Assembly (NCBI RefSeq): GCF_023721755.1
Contig: NZ_JAMDLH010000003.1
Span: 310,001-374,000, forward strand
Source: Pleomorphomonas sp. NRK KF1
GTDB taxonomy: Bacteria > Pseudomonadota > Alphaproteobacteria > Rhizobiales > Pleomorphomonadaceae
Length of the DNA: 64,000 nt
Direction of reading: 5' to 3'
Shown: positions 29,395-38,341 of the stretch, piece after piece
How positions within the stretch are numbered: position 1 is the first letter of the stretch
Layout: the number at the start of each line of letters is the position of its first letter
Notes under the pieces: model-generated
The model's database searches: none
What the model saw: the letters and a program-made list of their open reading frames with translations, nothing else
Told to the model about the DNA's origin: nothing
Made by a program: the position numbers and the translations under genes

Positions 29395-30603
29395 ATGATC
29401 CCAGACGATACCGCAACGCCGGTGCTGCGCCAGATCTCGGTGCGCGCCGTCATGGACGTGCTCCTCAACTCCGGCGCCACCTCTCGGGCTGCCCTTGCAA
29501 AGATCACCGGCCTTTCCAAGCAGACCATGTCGGAAGTCATCCGCGTGCTGGAAAGCGGCGGGTTCGTCCGCATCAAGGGGGTCACGTCGGGCAAGGTCGG
29601 CCGCGCCGCGGTCATCTATGAGGTCGATCCCTCGGCCGGCTATGTCATCGGTGCCGAACTCGGCGTCACGTCGCTGCGCCTGTCGCTCGCCAACATTGTC
29701 GGCGACATCCTCGCATCGGAGGAAGCGCCGTCGGACGATCTCACGGGCACGGCGCTGGTGTCGGCGCTCGGTCGTCTGTCTGCGGAACTGATCGCCAAGG
29801 CTGGTGTCGATAGGCAGAAGGTCCTGGTGGCGGCGGTGGCCATGCCGGGCGTCGTCGAGCCGGTGAGTGGACGGCTGTCGCTGTCGCCCAATCTCGAGGG
29901 ACTGGGCGATGTCGATGTCCGTACCCTGCTGTCGGCCGAACTCGGTTGCGCGGTGGTGATCGAGAACGACATCAACGCGGCAGTGATCGGAGAGTCCTGG
30001 ACAGGCTGCGCCGTTGGGGTCGACGAGGTGGCCTTCGTCTCGTTGGGGACGGGCATCGGCCTTGGCGCGCTCACGGGAGGACGACTGATCCGGGGTGCCA
30101 GCGGGGCTGCCGGCGAAATCGGCTTCCTGCCGATCGGTGGCGATCCGACCGCCTCCGACAGCCTGGAGCGCGGCGCACTTGAAAGCACCATCGGCAGGCG
30201 TGGCATCCGCGAACGCTACCGGGCACTCGGCGGCGCGAAGACATCGAGCCCGTCCGACATTTTTGCCGCGGCCCTGGAGGGGCAGGACGAGGCTGCCGTC
30301 ACCGCAGCCCGCGACCTGGCTCGTACCGCGGCGCTGGCGATGGTCGCCGTCCACGCGTTGCTTGAGCCGAGGAAGATCGTGGTCGGTGGCATCGTCGGCT
30401 GTCTGCCGGGCGTGGTGGACTGGATCAGGGCCGAGCTGCCGCAGGTCAGCCGCCGGCCGATCGTCGTCGAGGTGTCGGCGCTCGGTGCCCGCGCCGCGCT
30501 GACCGGGGCCGTCGCCATCGCTCTCAATCAGGCACACAATCTCCTGTTCAGTCCGGCGGACTTGCCCATGCCGTTGCGTTTGCCGTCCGCCGCCCACGGC
30601 TGA
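29395..30603 (+). CDS. ROK-family transcriptional regulator lacking the zinc motif
   Basis: A 402-residue protein with an N-terminal winged helix (SRAALAKITGLSKQTMSEVIRVLE) and a ROK sugar-sensing domain (IGAELGVTSLRLSLAN, VIENDINAAVIGES, SLGTGIGLGALTGG). In NagC/Mlc-type regulators the histidine of GEIGH and a CxCGxxGC cluster bind zinc; here the histidine is phenylalanine (GEIGFL) and the cysteine cluster is absent. ATG 29395 was preferred because AGGGAG lies 12 bases upstream; ATG 29353, 14 codons earlier, is also in frame. It directly precedes nagB and probably senses a hexose or amino sugar to control nagB and perhaps the PTS genes. Confidence 0.88.
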   Translation: MIPDDTATPVLRQISVRAVMDVLLNSGATSRAALAKITGLSKQTMSEVIRVLESGGFVRIKGVTSGKVGRAAVIYEVDPSAGYVIGAELGVTSLRLSLANIVGDILASEEAPSDDLTGTALVSALGRLSAELIAKAGVDRQKVLVAAVAMPGVVEPVSGRLSLSPNLEGLGDVDVRTLLSAELGCAVVIENDINAAVIGESWTGCAVGVDEVAFVSLGTGIGLGALTGGRLIRGASGAAGEIGFLPIGGDPTASDSLERGALESTIGRRGIRERYRALGGAKTSSPSDIFAAALEGQDEAAVTAARDLARTAALAMVAVHALLEPRKIVVGGIVGCLPGVVDWIRAELPQVSRRPIVVEVSALGARAALTGAVAIALNQAHNLLFSPADLPMPLRLPSAAHG

Positions 30604-30631
30604 TCGTCATCGAAATTTTATGTTCGGCATC

Positions 30632-30660
30632 TTGACGAACTAATTATCCGTCGCCATCAT
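30632..30660 (+). promoter_or_regulatory. Candidate promoter of nagB
   Basis: TTGACG at 30632-30637 is followed after 17 bases by CATCAT at 30655-30660, a good -35 with a weak -10. It lies 52 bases upstream of the nagB start. Confidence 0.35.
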
Positions 30661-30674
30661 CTCATCAAGAGATG
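30658..30674. promoter_or_regulatory. Inverted repeat in the nagB leader
   Basis: CATCTC (30658-30663) and GAGATG (30669-30674) are perfect arms around ATCAA. It overlaps the putative -10 and transcription start, a position fitting a repressor site for the adjacent ROK regulator. Confidence 0.4.
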
Positions 30675-30711
30675 ACGATTGCCGTGCTGCGGCCGGTCGA
30701 TGGAGTACGAG

Positions 30712-31458
30712 ATGTCGATCAACCAATTTTCCACCACCGTCGCGGCGGCCCATGCCGTGGCCGACCGCATCGCCGAACGCCTCAAGGCCAAGCCGAAAAT
30801 CGTTCTGGGGCTTGCCACCGGCGCCACCATGGAGCCGGTCTACGAGCGACTTGTCGCGCTGCATCGTGCCGGCGAGGTCAGCTTTGCCGGCGTGACGTCC
30901 TTCAACCTGGATGAGTACGTCGGCCTGCCGCCGGAAGACCCGCGCTCCTATCGGTCGACGATGGACAGCCAGTTGTTCGATCTCGTCGACATCGACAAGG
31001 CCAGAACCTTCGTGCCCGACGGTCTTGCCGACGATCCCGCCGCCTTCGCCAGCCGCTATGAGGCGATGATGCGCGAAGCAGGTGGTATCGACCTGCAGCT
31101 TCTCGGCATTGGCCGCAATGGTCACATCGGCTTCAACGAGCCCGGCGCCGACTTTGCTGCCCGCACGCGCGTTGTCGATCTCGAAGCGTCGACCCTGGAA
31201 GCCAACTCGGCCTTCTTCGACGGCAAGCTGCCGCCGACCAAGGCCATGACCATGGGTATCGGCACAATTCTCGACTCCCGGGAAATCATCGTGCTGGCCA
31301 CCGGCGCCTCCAAGCGCGACGCGGTGCGTGCGGCACTCACGGGCCCCATCGGCCCCGATTGTCCGGCAACGGCCTTGCGTCGCCATGCCAACGTCACTTG
31401 GTGGCTGGATGCGGAGAGCGGAGCCGGCGTGACAGGTGAGAGTCTGGCTGCGGAGTAA
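30712..31458 (+). CDS. nagB: Glucosamine-6-phosphate deaminase
   Basis: A 248-residue enzyme converting glucosamine 6-phosphate to fructose 6-phosphate and ammonia. Visible motifs are GLATGATMEPVY, the FNLDEYVGL catalytic aspartate loop, and GIGRNGHIGFNEPG with the conserved histidine and glutamate. ATG 30712 follows GGAG with six bases between; ATG 30700 and 30679 are in frame but lack such sites. The length is that of the short, non-allosteric type rather than E. coli NagB (266). It is the last gene of the sugar island, ahead of a strong terminator. No nagA deacetylase gene is present, so glucosamine rather than N-acetylglucosamine phosphate may be the usual substrate. Confidence 0.94.
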   Translation: MSINQFSTTVAAAHAVADRIAERLKAKPKIVLGLATGATMEPVYERLVALHRAGEVSFAGVTSFNLDEYVGLPPEDPRSYRSTMDSQLFDLVDIDKARTFVPDGLADDPAAFASRYEAMMREAGGIDLQLLGIGRNGHIGFNEPGADFAARTRVVDLEASTLEANSAFFDGKLPPTKAMTMGIGTILDSREIIVLATGASKRDAVRAALTGPIGPDCPATALRRHANVTWWLDAESGAGVTGESLAAE

Positions 31459-31482
31459 GGCGTCGCATTGACGACCATTTGG

Positions 31483-31513
31483 GCGGCGGCGCTTTCAGGG
31501 CGTCGCCGCTTTT
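31483..31513 (+). terminator. Intrinsic terminator after nagB
   Basis: GCGGCGGCGC (31483-31492) pairs with GCGTCGCCGC (31500-31509) with one G-U pair, followed by TTTT at 31510-31513. It lies between the convergent nagB and sensor-kinase genes. Confidence 0.8.
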
Positions 31514-31519
31514 GCATGT

Positions 31520-32965
31520 TCAGGCGGCGAGAGCCGGCCGGTCCGGGATATCGATGACGAACGTGGCTCCCGGGCCCCCGTCCAGGCAGGAAATCGTGCC
31601 GCCATGCGCCCTGACCAGCTCGGCGACGATGGCAAGACCGAGACCCGTGCCGCCGGTGCGCACCGAGCCGGAAAACGGCTTGAACAGCGACTCGCGCGCC
31701 TTCTCCGAGAGGCCTGGACCGGTATCGGAAACCCGGATGCTGACCTTGGTGCCGTCGCGCTCGGCCGATACCGTGAGCCGGCGAACCACCACGTCGTCCT
31801 TGCACTGTTCGAGCGCCTGCGCGGCATTGCGCACAAGGTTGAGCAGCACCCGGAACAACTGGTCCGAATCGGCATCCACCTCGAGATCTTCAGGCACCGC
31901 GTTCACCCACTCGATGCTGGCATGCTGAACGAGGCCTGTCATTTCCGCGACGTCGGTGCAAAGCCGCGATAGCGACAGCAGCCGGCGCGAGGGAGGCGCT
32001 TCCTGCGCCTTGCCGTAGGCGAGCACGGACTGGCAGTAGTTGATAGCCCTGTCGATCGCCGACACCAGCTTGGGCGCGAAGCGCTGGACCGACGGGTCGG
32101 GGATCATCGTCAGGCGGTCGGAAATGAGCTGGGCCGAGGCGAGCAGGTTGCGTAGGTCGTGATTGATCTTGGATACGGCGAGCCCCAGCTCGACCAGTCG
32201 CTTCTGCTGCTTGAAAAGCTCCTGGATGCGCTGCTGCATGGCGGCGGCGGCAAACTCGGCGCGGCCGATCTCGTCCGTCCGCCCGCCATAGCGCACCAGA
32301 TAGGCGTCGCTCTCGGGCTCCTGCGACCACTTGTAGATCGACTTGCCCAGGCGCCGCATCGGAATGACCATCAGATACTGGATGGAGAAGAAGACGAGCA
32401 CGCCGACGAAGGCCGAGATCAGGAACGACACCAGAAGCAGTCGTCCGGCGAAGTGCAGGATCTCGTCTCTCAGGTGGGTCTCGGAAAACACCACCTCGAC
32501 CTGTCCCTCGCCGTCGTATGTGCCGGTGACGCGAATGGTGCGGTCGCCGCCGAACAGCATGGTGTCCATCGCCTCCATCACGATGCCATGCGTCTGCTGG
32601 CTGTCGAAATCGATGCTGCGCGTGACCGTCGGCGGCGTGTCCGCCATGGCGACAAGCTGTTTCATGCCCTCCGACCGCACGGCGACGGCATACGCGTCCA
32701 ACCGGTCGAGCAGATCGGCCTGTATGGTGCGGGGCAGCGCCGTCTCCGGGTAGGTCGTCAGCGTGTGCGCGACGATTCCGGCGGTCCGGATCTTCGATTC
32801 GATATAGGTGCGCTGGAAGTTGGCGATGGCCGGAACGAACAGGAGCACTTCCGCGAACATCACGAACAGGATCGTGAAGATCAGGAGTTTGAAGGACAGA
32901 CTGAATGTGTGCTTGGTCGGGAAGTGCGGCTTGGTGCCGCTGTCGGAAGTGTCAGTCTGGGCCAT
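31520..32965 (-). CDS. Sensor histidine kinase, no cognate regulator nearby
   Basis: A 481-residue membrane sensor kinase. Membrane segments lie at about 25-47 and 174-198, enclosing a periplasmic region of about 125 residues; a HAMP-like region follows. The phosphoaccepting histidine is H269 in SKINHDLRNLL. ATP-binding motifs are LVRNAAQAL (N box), DTGPGLSE (G1) and GTGLGLAI (G2). The start at ATG 32965 avoids a polar N-terminal extension of 34 codons. It is convergent with nagB and divergent from rpmH, and no response-regulator gene adjoins it, so its partner must be elsewhere. Confidence 0.9.
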   Translation of the reverse strand: MAQTDTSDSGTKPHFPTKHTFSLSFKLLIFTILFVMFAEVLLFVPAIANFQRTYIESKIRTAGIVAHTLTTYPETALPRTIQADLLDRLDAYAVAVRSEGMKQLVAMADTPPTVTRSIDFDSQQTHGIVMEAMDTMLFGGDRTIRVTGTYDGEGQVEVVFSETHLRDEILHFAGRLLLVSFLISAFVGVLVFFSIQYLMVIPMRRLGKSIYKWSQEPESDAYLVRYGGRTDEIGRAEFAAAAMQQRIQELFKQQKRLVELGLAVSKINHDLRNLLASAQLISDRLTMIPDPSVQRFAPKLVSAIDRAINYCQSVLAYGKAQEAPPSRRLLSLSRLCTDVAEMTGLVQHASIEWVNAVPEDLEVDADSDQLFRVLLNLVRNAAQALEQCKDDVVVRRLTVSAERDGTKVSIRVSDTGPGLSEKARESLFKPFSGSVRTGGTGLGLAIVAELVRAHGGTISCLDGGPGATFVIDIPDRPALAA

Positions 32966-33363
32966 GCTGGGAGATTCCGAAAAAAGAATGCTCTCTATCT
33001 GTCGCTTCGCGCAGAAATTGGAAGAGGCCCGCGTCCGAAATAAGGTAAAATTCTGTCGCGTCGCCATATTTGCCCATATCCTAGCGCGGTGGAGTGCCCG
33101 CAGCTGTCAGTAGTCGTCGAAATGGTTCGCGAACGGGCGGTCCCGCTGCGGTTTGCTTGGCATTGATGCGTTGACGATCCTCCGTCCGTCCCGTATAAGC
33201 CCCTCCGATCGGAAGGGCGCCACCGGTCTTTCGGCCGGCTTGGCCGCATGTGCCGTGGCCGATTTCCCTGTTGAGACACAAGAGCTGTCCGAAGACGTCG
33301 TGCAAGACACGACGAGGCCGGAGAGCCTAGAGAACGAGGGGCCCGCCAGGCGGGCAAACGACC
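32966..33363 (+). other. Divergent intergenic region with the rpmH leader
   Basis: About 400 bases between the sensor kinase and rpmH. It holds the rpmH promoter at 33171-33199 and an untranslated leader of roughly 155 bases. The frames inside it have no recognisable content, and no DnaA boxes were seen. Confidence 0.6.
33171..33199 (+). promoter_or_regulatory. Sigma-70 promoter of rpmH-rnpA-yidC
   Basis: TTGACG (33171-33176) and TATAAG (33194-33199) are five-of-six matches to the consensus with the ideal 17-base spacer. The predicted transcript begins near 33206. Confidence 0.75.
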
Positions 33364-33498
33364 ATGAAGCGGACTTATCAGCCGTCCAAGCTCATTCGCA
33401 AGCGCCGCCACGGCTTCCGTGCGCGCATGGCCACCGCCGGTGGTCGCAAGGTGATCGCCCGCCGCCGGGCCCAGGGGCGCAAGCGTCTGTCGGCGTAA
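33364..33498 (+). CDS. rpmH: 50S ribosomal protein L34
   Basis: A 44-residue, very basic protein starting [18 protein letters not shown] and ending [12 protein letters not shown], the unmistakable L34 sequence. It is a structural protein of the large ribosomal subunit. It is followed by rnpA, the near-universal arrangement, downstream of a strong promoter. Confidence 0.98.
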   Translation: MKRTYQPSKLIRKRRHGFRARMATAGGRKVIARRRAQGRKRLSA

Positions 33499-33550
33499 TC
33501 GGCCCTCGTCCATGGCGGACGCCGGCCGTCTGGCTCGCGAGGCGCCTGAC

Positions 33551-33961
33551 ATGCAGCGGCTGAAGAAGCGAAAAGACTACGTGAAAGTCGCCCGGGGTGC
33601 CAGAACGCCCCGGCGCGGCTTTTTGCTGCAATCACTCCGCCGCTCCGATGTGGCGGGGGAAGACGCCGGGGCGGACGCCCGCTTCGGCTTCACGGTGACC
33701 AAGAAGATGGGAAATGCCGTGGTGCGCAACCGCATCCGGCGCCGTCTCAAGGAGGCGGTACGACTCGCCGGTGCCGCGGCCGCCGATCCTGGGCGCGATT
33801 TCGTGCTGGTTGGCCGTCGTCCCGCACTTGAGATGCCATTTTCCGATCTGGTTGCCGAAGTGGTCGGCGCCGTTCGCGCTGCGGCCTCCGGGAAGACGGG
33901 GCCGCGCGGCGGCAAGGAGGCGCTGAAGCCGGCGCCGAGCGAGGAAGAAAAAGGTCCATGA
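33551..33961 (+). CDS. rnpA: Ribonuclease P protein component
   Basis: A 136-residue basic protein that assists the RNase P RNA in removing tRNA 5' leaders. The RNR signature is visible in NAVVRNRIRRRLKEAVR, preceded by FGFTVTKKMG. ATG 33551 was chosen because GAGG lies eight bases upstream and the family begins near RLKKR; ATG 33512 is 13 codons earlier with no site. The C-terminal tail after about residue 113 is a low-complexity extension. The stop overlaps the yidC start by four bases. Confidence 0.95.
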   Translation: MQRLKKRKDYVKVARGARTPRRGFLLQSLRRSDVAGEDAGADARFGFTVTKKMGNAVVRNRIRRRLKEAVRLAGAAAADPGRDFVLVGRRPALEMPFSDLVAEVVGAVRAAASGKTGPRGGKEALKPAPSEEEKGP

Positions 33962-35763
33962 CCGAAAACCGCAACATGATCCTGGCCATTGCGCTGTCGC
34001 TGGCCGTGCTGCTCGGCTGGCAGTATTTCGTCGCCGGCCCGCAGATGGAGAAGGCGCAGATCGCCCAGCAGGCGGCTCAGCAGCAGGACGGCCAGGCCAC
34101 CATGGCTCAGGCCGACGGCAACGCCGAGGGCGCTGCGACCGATGGCGCGGCGCCGACGGTCGGTCTCAATACCACCGCAGCTTTCGTCTCCCGCGAGGAG
34201 GCGCTTGCCAGAAGCCCGCGCGTGGCGATCGACACGCCGGAACTCGTAGGCTCGATCAGCCTTGCCGGCGCCCGCATCGATGATCTCTCGCTGAAGCTTT
34301 ATCGCGAAACCATCGAGCCCGACTCGTCGCTTGTGAAGCTGCTCAATCCCTTCGGGACCGACCACGCCTATTACGCCGAGTTTGGCTTCATGGGCCCTGC
34401 CGGAACCGGCGTGAAGCTGCCGGGCGCCGAAACCGTGTGGACCGCGCCCGATGGCGCCCGCCTGACTCCTTCGACTCCGGTGACGCTGACCTGGGATAAC
34501 GGCGCCGGGCTCGTTTTCACCCGCGAGATTTCCGTCGACTCCCATTCCATGTTCACGGTGAAGGACAGCGTCGCCAACGCATCCGGTTCCGCCGCCACCA
34601 TCTACCCCTACGGCCTTGTTACCCGTTATGGTACGCCGCAGGTGCCGGGAACCTGGGTGCTGCACGAAGGGCTGCTCGGCGTCTTCGGCGACGAAGGGCT
34701 GACCGAGACCACCTATAGCGATCTGAAGGATAGCGAAGGGGTGAAGCCCGATCCGGTCACGTCCGGCTGGCTTGGCATCACCGACAAGTACTGGGCCACC
34801 GCGCTGATCCCCGAGGGGGGCACTACCTTCCAACCCCGCTTCTCCTGGGCTCTCGCCGGCAGCATCGACACCTATCAGGCGAACTATCTTCGCGACCCGC
34901 TGGTCGTTCCTGCCGGGGGCGCCGCTGCGACCGAGACGCGCCTGTTCGCCGGCGCCAAGACGGTGGCTCGCGTCGACGCCTATGAACGGGACCTCGGCAT
35001 CGTCAAGTTCGATCGTCTGATCGACTGGGGCTGGTTCTACTGGATCACCAAGCCGATGTTCCTGCTGATCGACTGGCTCTATGTCCTGGTCGGCAACTTC
35101 GGTATCGCCATCCTGCTGGTCACCCTGATCGTAAAGGCCATCTTCTTCCCGCTCGCCAACAAGTCCTACGCGTCGATGAGCAAGATGAAGATGCTGCAGC
35201 CGGCCATGGCCGACATCAAGGCCAAGTACCCGGACGACAAGGTCAAGCAGCAGCAGGAGACCATGGAGCTGTACAAGCGGGAGAAGATCAACCCGCTGGC
35301 CGGCTGCCTGCCCATCCTTGTGCAGATCCCGGTGTTCTTCTCGCTCTATAAGGTGCTCTACGTGACCATCGAAATGCGTCACGCGCCCTTCTTCGGCTGG
35401 ATCCACGACCTGTCGGCAGCCGATCCGACGACGATCTTCAATCTGTTCGGTTTGATACCCTGGACGCCGCCGCACATGCTGATGCTCGGCATCTGGCCGA
35501 TCATCATGGGCATCACGATGTTCGTCCAGATGAAGCTCAATCCGGCGCCGCCCGATCCGACGCAGGCCATGCTGTTCACCTGGATGCCGATCGTCTTCAC
35601 CTTCATGATGGCGTCCTTCCCGGCCGGTCTCGTCATCTACTGGTCGTGGAACAACCTGCTGTCGATTCTGCAGCAGTCGCTGATCATGAAGAAGCACGGC
35701 GTCAAGATCGAGCTGTTCGACAATCTGAAAAGTACCTTCGCCAAAAAGCCGAAAGCTGGCTGA
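33958..35763 (+). CDS. yidC: Membrane protein insertase YidC
   Basis: A 601-residue inner-membrane insertase, length normal for Gram-negative YidC. The N-terminal anchor is about residues 6-25 (MILAIALSLAVLLGWQYFVA), followed by the large periplasmic beta domain up to about 335. The conserved insertase core has five membrane segments; PLAGCLPILVQIPVFFSLYKVL and the coiled cytoplasmic loop MLQPAMADIKAKYPDDKVK are visible. It inserts respiratory and other membrane proteins, alone or with SecYEG. The gene overlaps rnpA by ATGA and is followed by a terminator. Confidence 0.98.
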   Translation: MTENRNMILAIALSLAVLLGWQYFVAGPQMEKAQIAQQAAQQQDGQATMAQADGNAEGAATDGAAPTVGLNTTAAFVSREEALARSPRVAIDTPELVGSISLAGARIDDLSLKLYRETIEPDSSLVKLLNPFGTDHAYYAEFGFMGPAGTGVKLPGAETVWTAPDGARLTPSTPVTLTWDNGAGLVFTREISVDSHSMFTVKDSVANASGSAATIYPYGLVTRYGTPQVPGTWVLHEGLLGVFGDEGLTETTYSDLKDSEGVKPDPVTSGWLGITDKYWATALIPEGGTTFQPRFSWALAGSIDTYQANYLRDPLVVPAGGAAATETRLFAGAKTVARVDAYERDLGIVKFDRLIDWGWFYWITKPMFLLIDWLYVLVGNFGIAILLVTLIVKAIFFPLANKSYASMSKMKMLQPAMADIKAKYPDDKVKQQQETMELYKREKINPLAGCLPILVQIPVFFSLYKVLYVTIEMRHAPFFGWIHDLSAADPTTIFNLFGLIPWTPPHMLMLGIWPIIMGITMFVQMKLNPAPPDPTQAMLFTWMPIVFTFMMASFPAGLVIYWSWNNLLSILQQSLIMKKHGVKIELFDNLKSTFAKKPKAG

Positions 35764-35790
35764 AACGGCTGCCAAAGCTTGTAAGATCGG

Positions 35791-35823
35791 CGGACCGGCT
35801 ACAACAAGCCGGTCCGTTTCCGT
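35791..35823 (+). terminator. Intrinsic terminator after yidC
   Basis: CGGACCGGCT (35791-35800) pairs perfectly with AGCCGGTCCG (35807-35816) around ACAACA, followed by TTTCCGTT. Confidence 0.75.
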
Positions 35824-35868
35824 TATGAGGGCGAGGTTGCCCGCCGTCGACAGCCCAGGATTTCCGTA

Positions 35869-36519
35869 ATGGAAGAAGCCCGCACTGTGATCGATCCCGA
35901 GGCGACGCGCCTCCTGTTCGCCCGCCCCTGGACCTTCGTCCGGGGCATGGCGCAGGCAAACGACCTGCCGCCGATCGCGGGCACCATCGAGGTCGCCTTC
36001 GCCGGACGCTCCAACGTCGGCAAGTCCAGCCTCATCAATGCCCTGACCGGCCAGCAGGGCCTCGCCCGTACCTCCAACACGCCGGGGCGCACGCAAGAGC
36101 TCAACCTGTTCAAGCCAGAGGTTGACGCCGGCCTGTTGCTCGTCGACATGCCTGGGTATGGTTACGCCGAGGCGCCGAAGGAGAAGGTTGATGTCTGGAA
36201 CGCCTTGATCCGCGATTATCTGCGCGGCCGCCCCAACCTCCGTCGCGTCTACGTGCTGATCGACGCCCGCCACGGCCTCAAGAAGAACGACGAGGACGTG
36301 CTGACGCTGCTCGACAAGGCGGCCGTCTCCTACCAGATCGTGCTCACGAAGGCCGACAAGCTGAAGCCGGGCGGCATCGACAAGGTGCTTTCCGACACCG
36401 CCGAGCGGATCCGCAAACGTCCGGCGGCCTTCCCCGAGGTGTTGGCCACCTCCAGCGAGAGGGGCGCCGGCATCGACGATCTCAAGGCTGCGATTTCCAG
36501 GTTGCTGGCAGGCGCCTGA
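35869..36519 (+). CDS. engB: Ribosome biogenesis GTP-binding protein EngB/YsxC
   Basis: A 216-residue TRAFAC GTPase. G1 is [10 protein letters not shown]2/switch I contains the TPGRTQ threonine, G3 is [10 protein letters not shown]4 is TKADKL and G5 lies around TSSERG. It helps assemble the large ribosomal subunit. It is placed downstream of yidC as in other Hyphomicrobiales but behind a terminator, so it may be read by leakage or from its own promoter. Confidence 0.96.
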   Translation: MEEARTVIDPEATRLLFARPWTFVRGMAQANDLPPIAGTIEVAFAGRSNVGKSSLINALTGQQGLARTSNTPGRTQELNLFKPEVDAGLLLVDMPGYGYAEAPKEKVDVWNALIRDYLRGRPNLRRVYVLIDARHGLKKNDEDVLTLLDKAAVSYQIVLTKADKLKPGGIDKVLSDTAERIRKRPAAFPEVLATSSERGAGIDDLKAAISRLLAGA

Positions 36520-36566
36520 GCGTTAGCGGCAATGGCCATTGGGCATCGCGGCCTGCTGTTCGGCCG

Positions 36567-36595
36567 TTGAGCCTCGTCCCCCGATCGGCTATAGG
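36567..36595 (+). promoter_or_regulatory. Candidate sigma-70 promoter of argB
   Basis: TTGAGC (36567-36572) and TATAGG (36590-36595) are separated by exactly 17 bases, about 30 bases upstream of the argB ATG. Confidence 0.55.
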
Positions 36596-36625
36596 CGTAC
36601 CCGATCCAACCGACGCGAGGCCGTC

Positions 36626-37531
36626 ATGACCCCATCCACGCCCGAGTCCACCGAAGAGATGCTGTCGCGCGCTCGCATCATCTCGGAAGCGCTGCCCTAC
36701 ATGCAGCGCTATGACGACAAGACCATCGTGGTCAAATACGGCGGTCATGCCATGGGCGACCCCGACTTGGCGCGCGCCTTCGCCCGCGACGTGGTGCTTC
36801 TGAAGCAGTCGGGCATGAAGCCTATCGTCGTCCATGGCGGTGGCCCGCAGATTGGTTCGATGCTCGACAAGCTCGGTATCAAGAGTGAGTTCAAGAACGG
36901 CCTTCGTGTCACCGATCGCGCCACGATGGAAATCGTCGAGATGGTGCTGGCCGGCTCCATCAACAAGCAGATCGTCTCGGCCCTCAATGCCGAGGGCGGC
37001 CGGGCCATCGGTCTTTGCGGCAAGGACGGCAATCTTCTGACGGTCGAGAAGGCGACGCGCACCATGCGCGATCCCGACAGCGAGATCGAAAAGGTGATCG
37101 ATCTGGGCTTTGTGGGTGAGCCCAAGGTGGTCAACCCGGCCGTGCTCGATATGGTCGCCAAGGAAGACCTGATCCCCGTGGTGGCCCCTGTCGCCCCGGG
37201 TGTCGATGGCGAGACCTACAATGTCAACGCCGACACCTTCGCCGGCGCCATCGCCGGCGCGCTGCATGCCGCGCGCCTCCTGTTCCTCACCGACGTGCCG
37301 GGCGTACTCAACCGCGAGGGGCAGCTTCTCAAGCAGCTCACCCGCGCCGAGGCGCAGGCGCTGATCGCCGATGGCACCATTTCCGGCGGCATGATCCCCA
37401 AGGTAGAGACCTGTTTCGACGCGCTGAAGCGGGGTGTGGACGCAGCGGTGATCGTCAACGGCAAGACGGCACATGCCGTTCTTCTGGAGATCTTCACTGA
37501 GACCGGCGCCGGCACGATAATCCGCCGCTGA
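36626..37531 (+). CDS. argB: Acetylglutamate kinase
   Basis: A 301-residue amino-acid kinase catalysing the second step of arginine synthesis. KYGGHAMG near the N-terminus and [10 protein letters not shown] are the phosphate- and substrate-binding loops; FLTDVPGVL and SGGMIPKVE follow. ATG 36626 follows GCGAGG. The N-terminal helix before residue 35 suggests the hexameric, arginine-inhibited type. The stop overlaps the next ATG by one base (TGATG). Confidence 0.97.
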   Translation: MTPSTPESTEEMLSRARIISEALPYMQRYDDKTIVVKYGGHAMGDPDLARAFARDVVLLKQSGMKPIVVHGGGPQIGSMLDKLGIKSEFKNGLRVTDRATMEIVEMVLAGSINKQIVSALNAEGGRAIGLCGKDGNLLTVEKATRTMRDPDSEIEKVIDLGFVGEPKVVNPAVLDMVAKEDLIPVVAPVAPGVDGETYNVNADTFAGAIAGALHAARLLFLTDVPGVLNREGQLLKQLTRAEAQALIADGTISGGMIPKVETCFDALKRGVDAAVIVNGKTAHAVLLEIFTETGAGTIIRR

Positions 37532-38226
37532 TGCCCGCCGACAAACTGCCTGCCATCGAAGAGCTCTCGGTGTTTGCCGGCGTTCGGGACTGGATCTTCG
37601 ATCTCGACGACACGCTTTATCCGCCGGAAAGCGGCGTGTTCAAAGCCGTGATGCACCGCATCCGCGCCTACACGGCGCGGGTGACAGGCGCTTCCGGAGA
37701 AGATGCAGCAGCTCTCCAGAGAAACTATGCGGCTCGCTACGGCACGACGCTGCGCGGACTGATGGAGGAACATGGCGTCGACCCCGTGGAGTTCCTCGCC
37801 GATGTTCATGCCGTCGACCGCTCGGCGCTCGCGCCGGATGCGGGGCTGGCCGAGGCCTTGTCCCGGCTGCCAGGGCGCAAGTTCATCCTGACGTCCGGCA
37901 CCCATGCCCATGTCAGTGAAACGCTCGCCCGCCTCGCCATCGCCGACCGGTTCGATGGCGTGTTCGACATTGCCGATGCCGGCTATCTGCCAAAGCCGGC
38001 GGAAGCGACCTATGCCGCCTTTCTCGACCGTTTTGGCGTCGAACCGGCGGCTGCGGCCATGTTCGAGGATTCGCCGCGTAACCTCGCCGTGCCGCGAGCC
38101 CTCGGCATGCGTACGGTCCTCGTGGTTGGGCGTCAGGCACCGCAACCGATGCCACAGGTCTCCGACTTCGTTACGGCCAACTTACCCGCCTTCCTTGCCG
38201 GTGTCGCAGACGCGCTTTCCGGCTGA
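37531..38226 (+). CDS. HAD-family pyrimidine 5'-nucleotidase-like phosphatase
   Basis: A 231-residue haloacid-dehalogenase hydrolase. Motif I is FDLDDTLYP (nucleophile and general-acid aspartates), motif II TSGTH, motif III lysine in PKPAEATY and motif IV FEDSPRN. It belongs to the group annotated as pyrimidine 5'-nucleotidase, found after argB in many Hyphomicrobiales. The start overlaps the argB stop, implying coupled translation. The true substrate is uncertain. Confidence 0.9.
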   Translation: MPADKLPAIEELSVFAGVRDWIFDLDDTLYPPESGVFKAVMHRIRAYTARVTGASGEDAAALQRNYAARYGTTLRGLMEEHGVDPVEFLADVHAVDRSALAPDAGLAEALSRLPGRKFILTSGTHAHVSETLARLAIADRFDGVFDIADAGYLPKPAEATYAAFLDRFGVEPAAAAMFEDSPRNLAVPRALGMRTVLVVGRQAPQPMPQVSDFVTANLPAFLAGVADALSG

Positions 38227-38341
38227 TGAGCCATGCACCGCCGGGGGTGGCGGAAAGCGGCCATCGCCTGTATGAGAAGGCTTCGTTTTTCCGCGCTGTG
38301 CCGGCCTTCGCCGTTGCTCGCGCGCTCCTCCCAGGAAGCCT

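Noticed and set aside
11875-31458. The tRNA-Arg gene as the attachment site of an integrated island
   Set aside because: No integrase gene is present and no repeat of the tRNA 3' end was found at the far side of the sugar genes.
33577-36273. An 898-codon open frame antisense to rnpA-yidC-engB
   Set aside because: It spans three certain genes on the other strand and has no family features.
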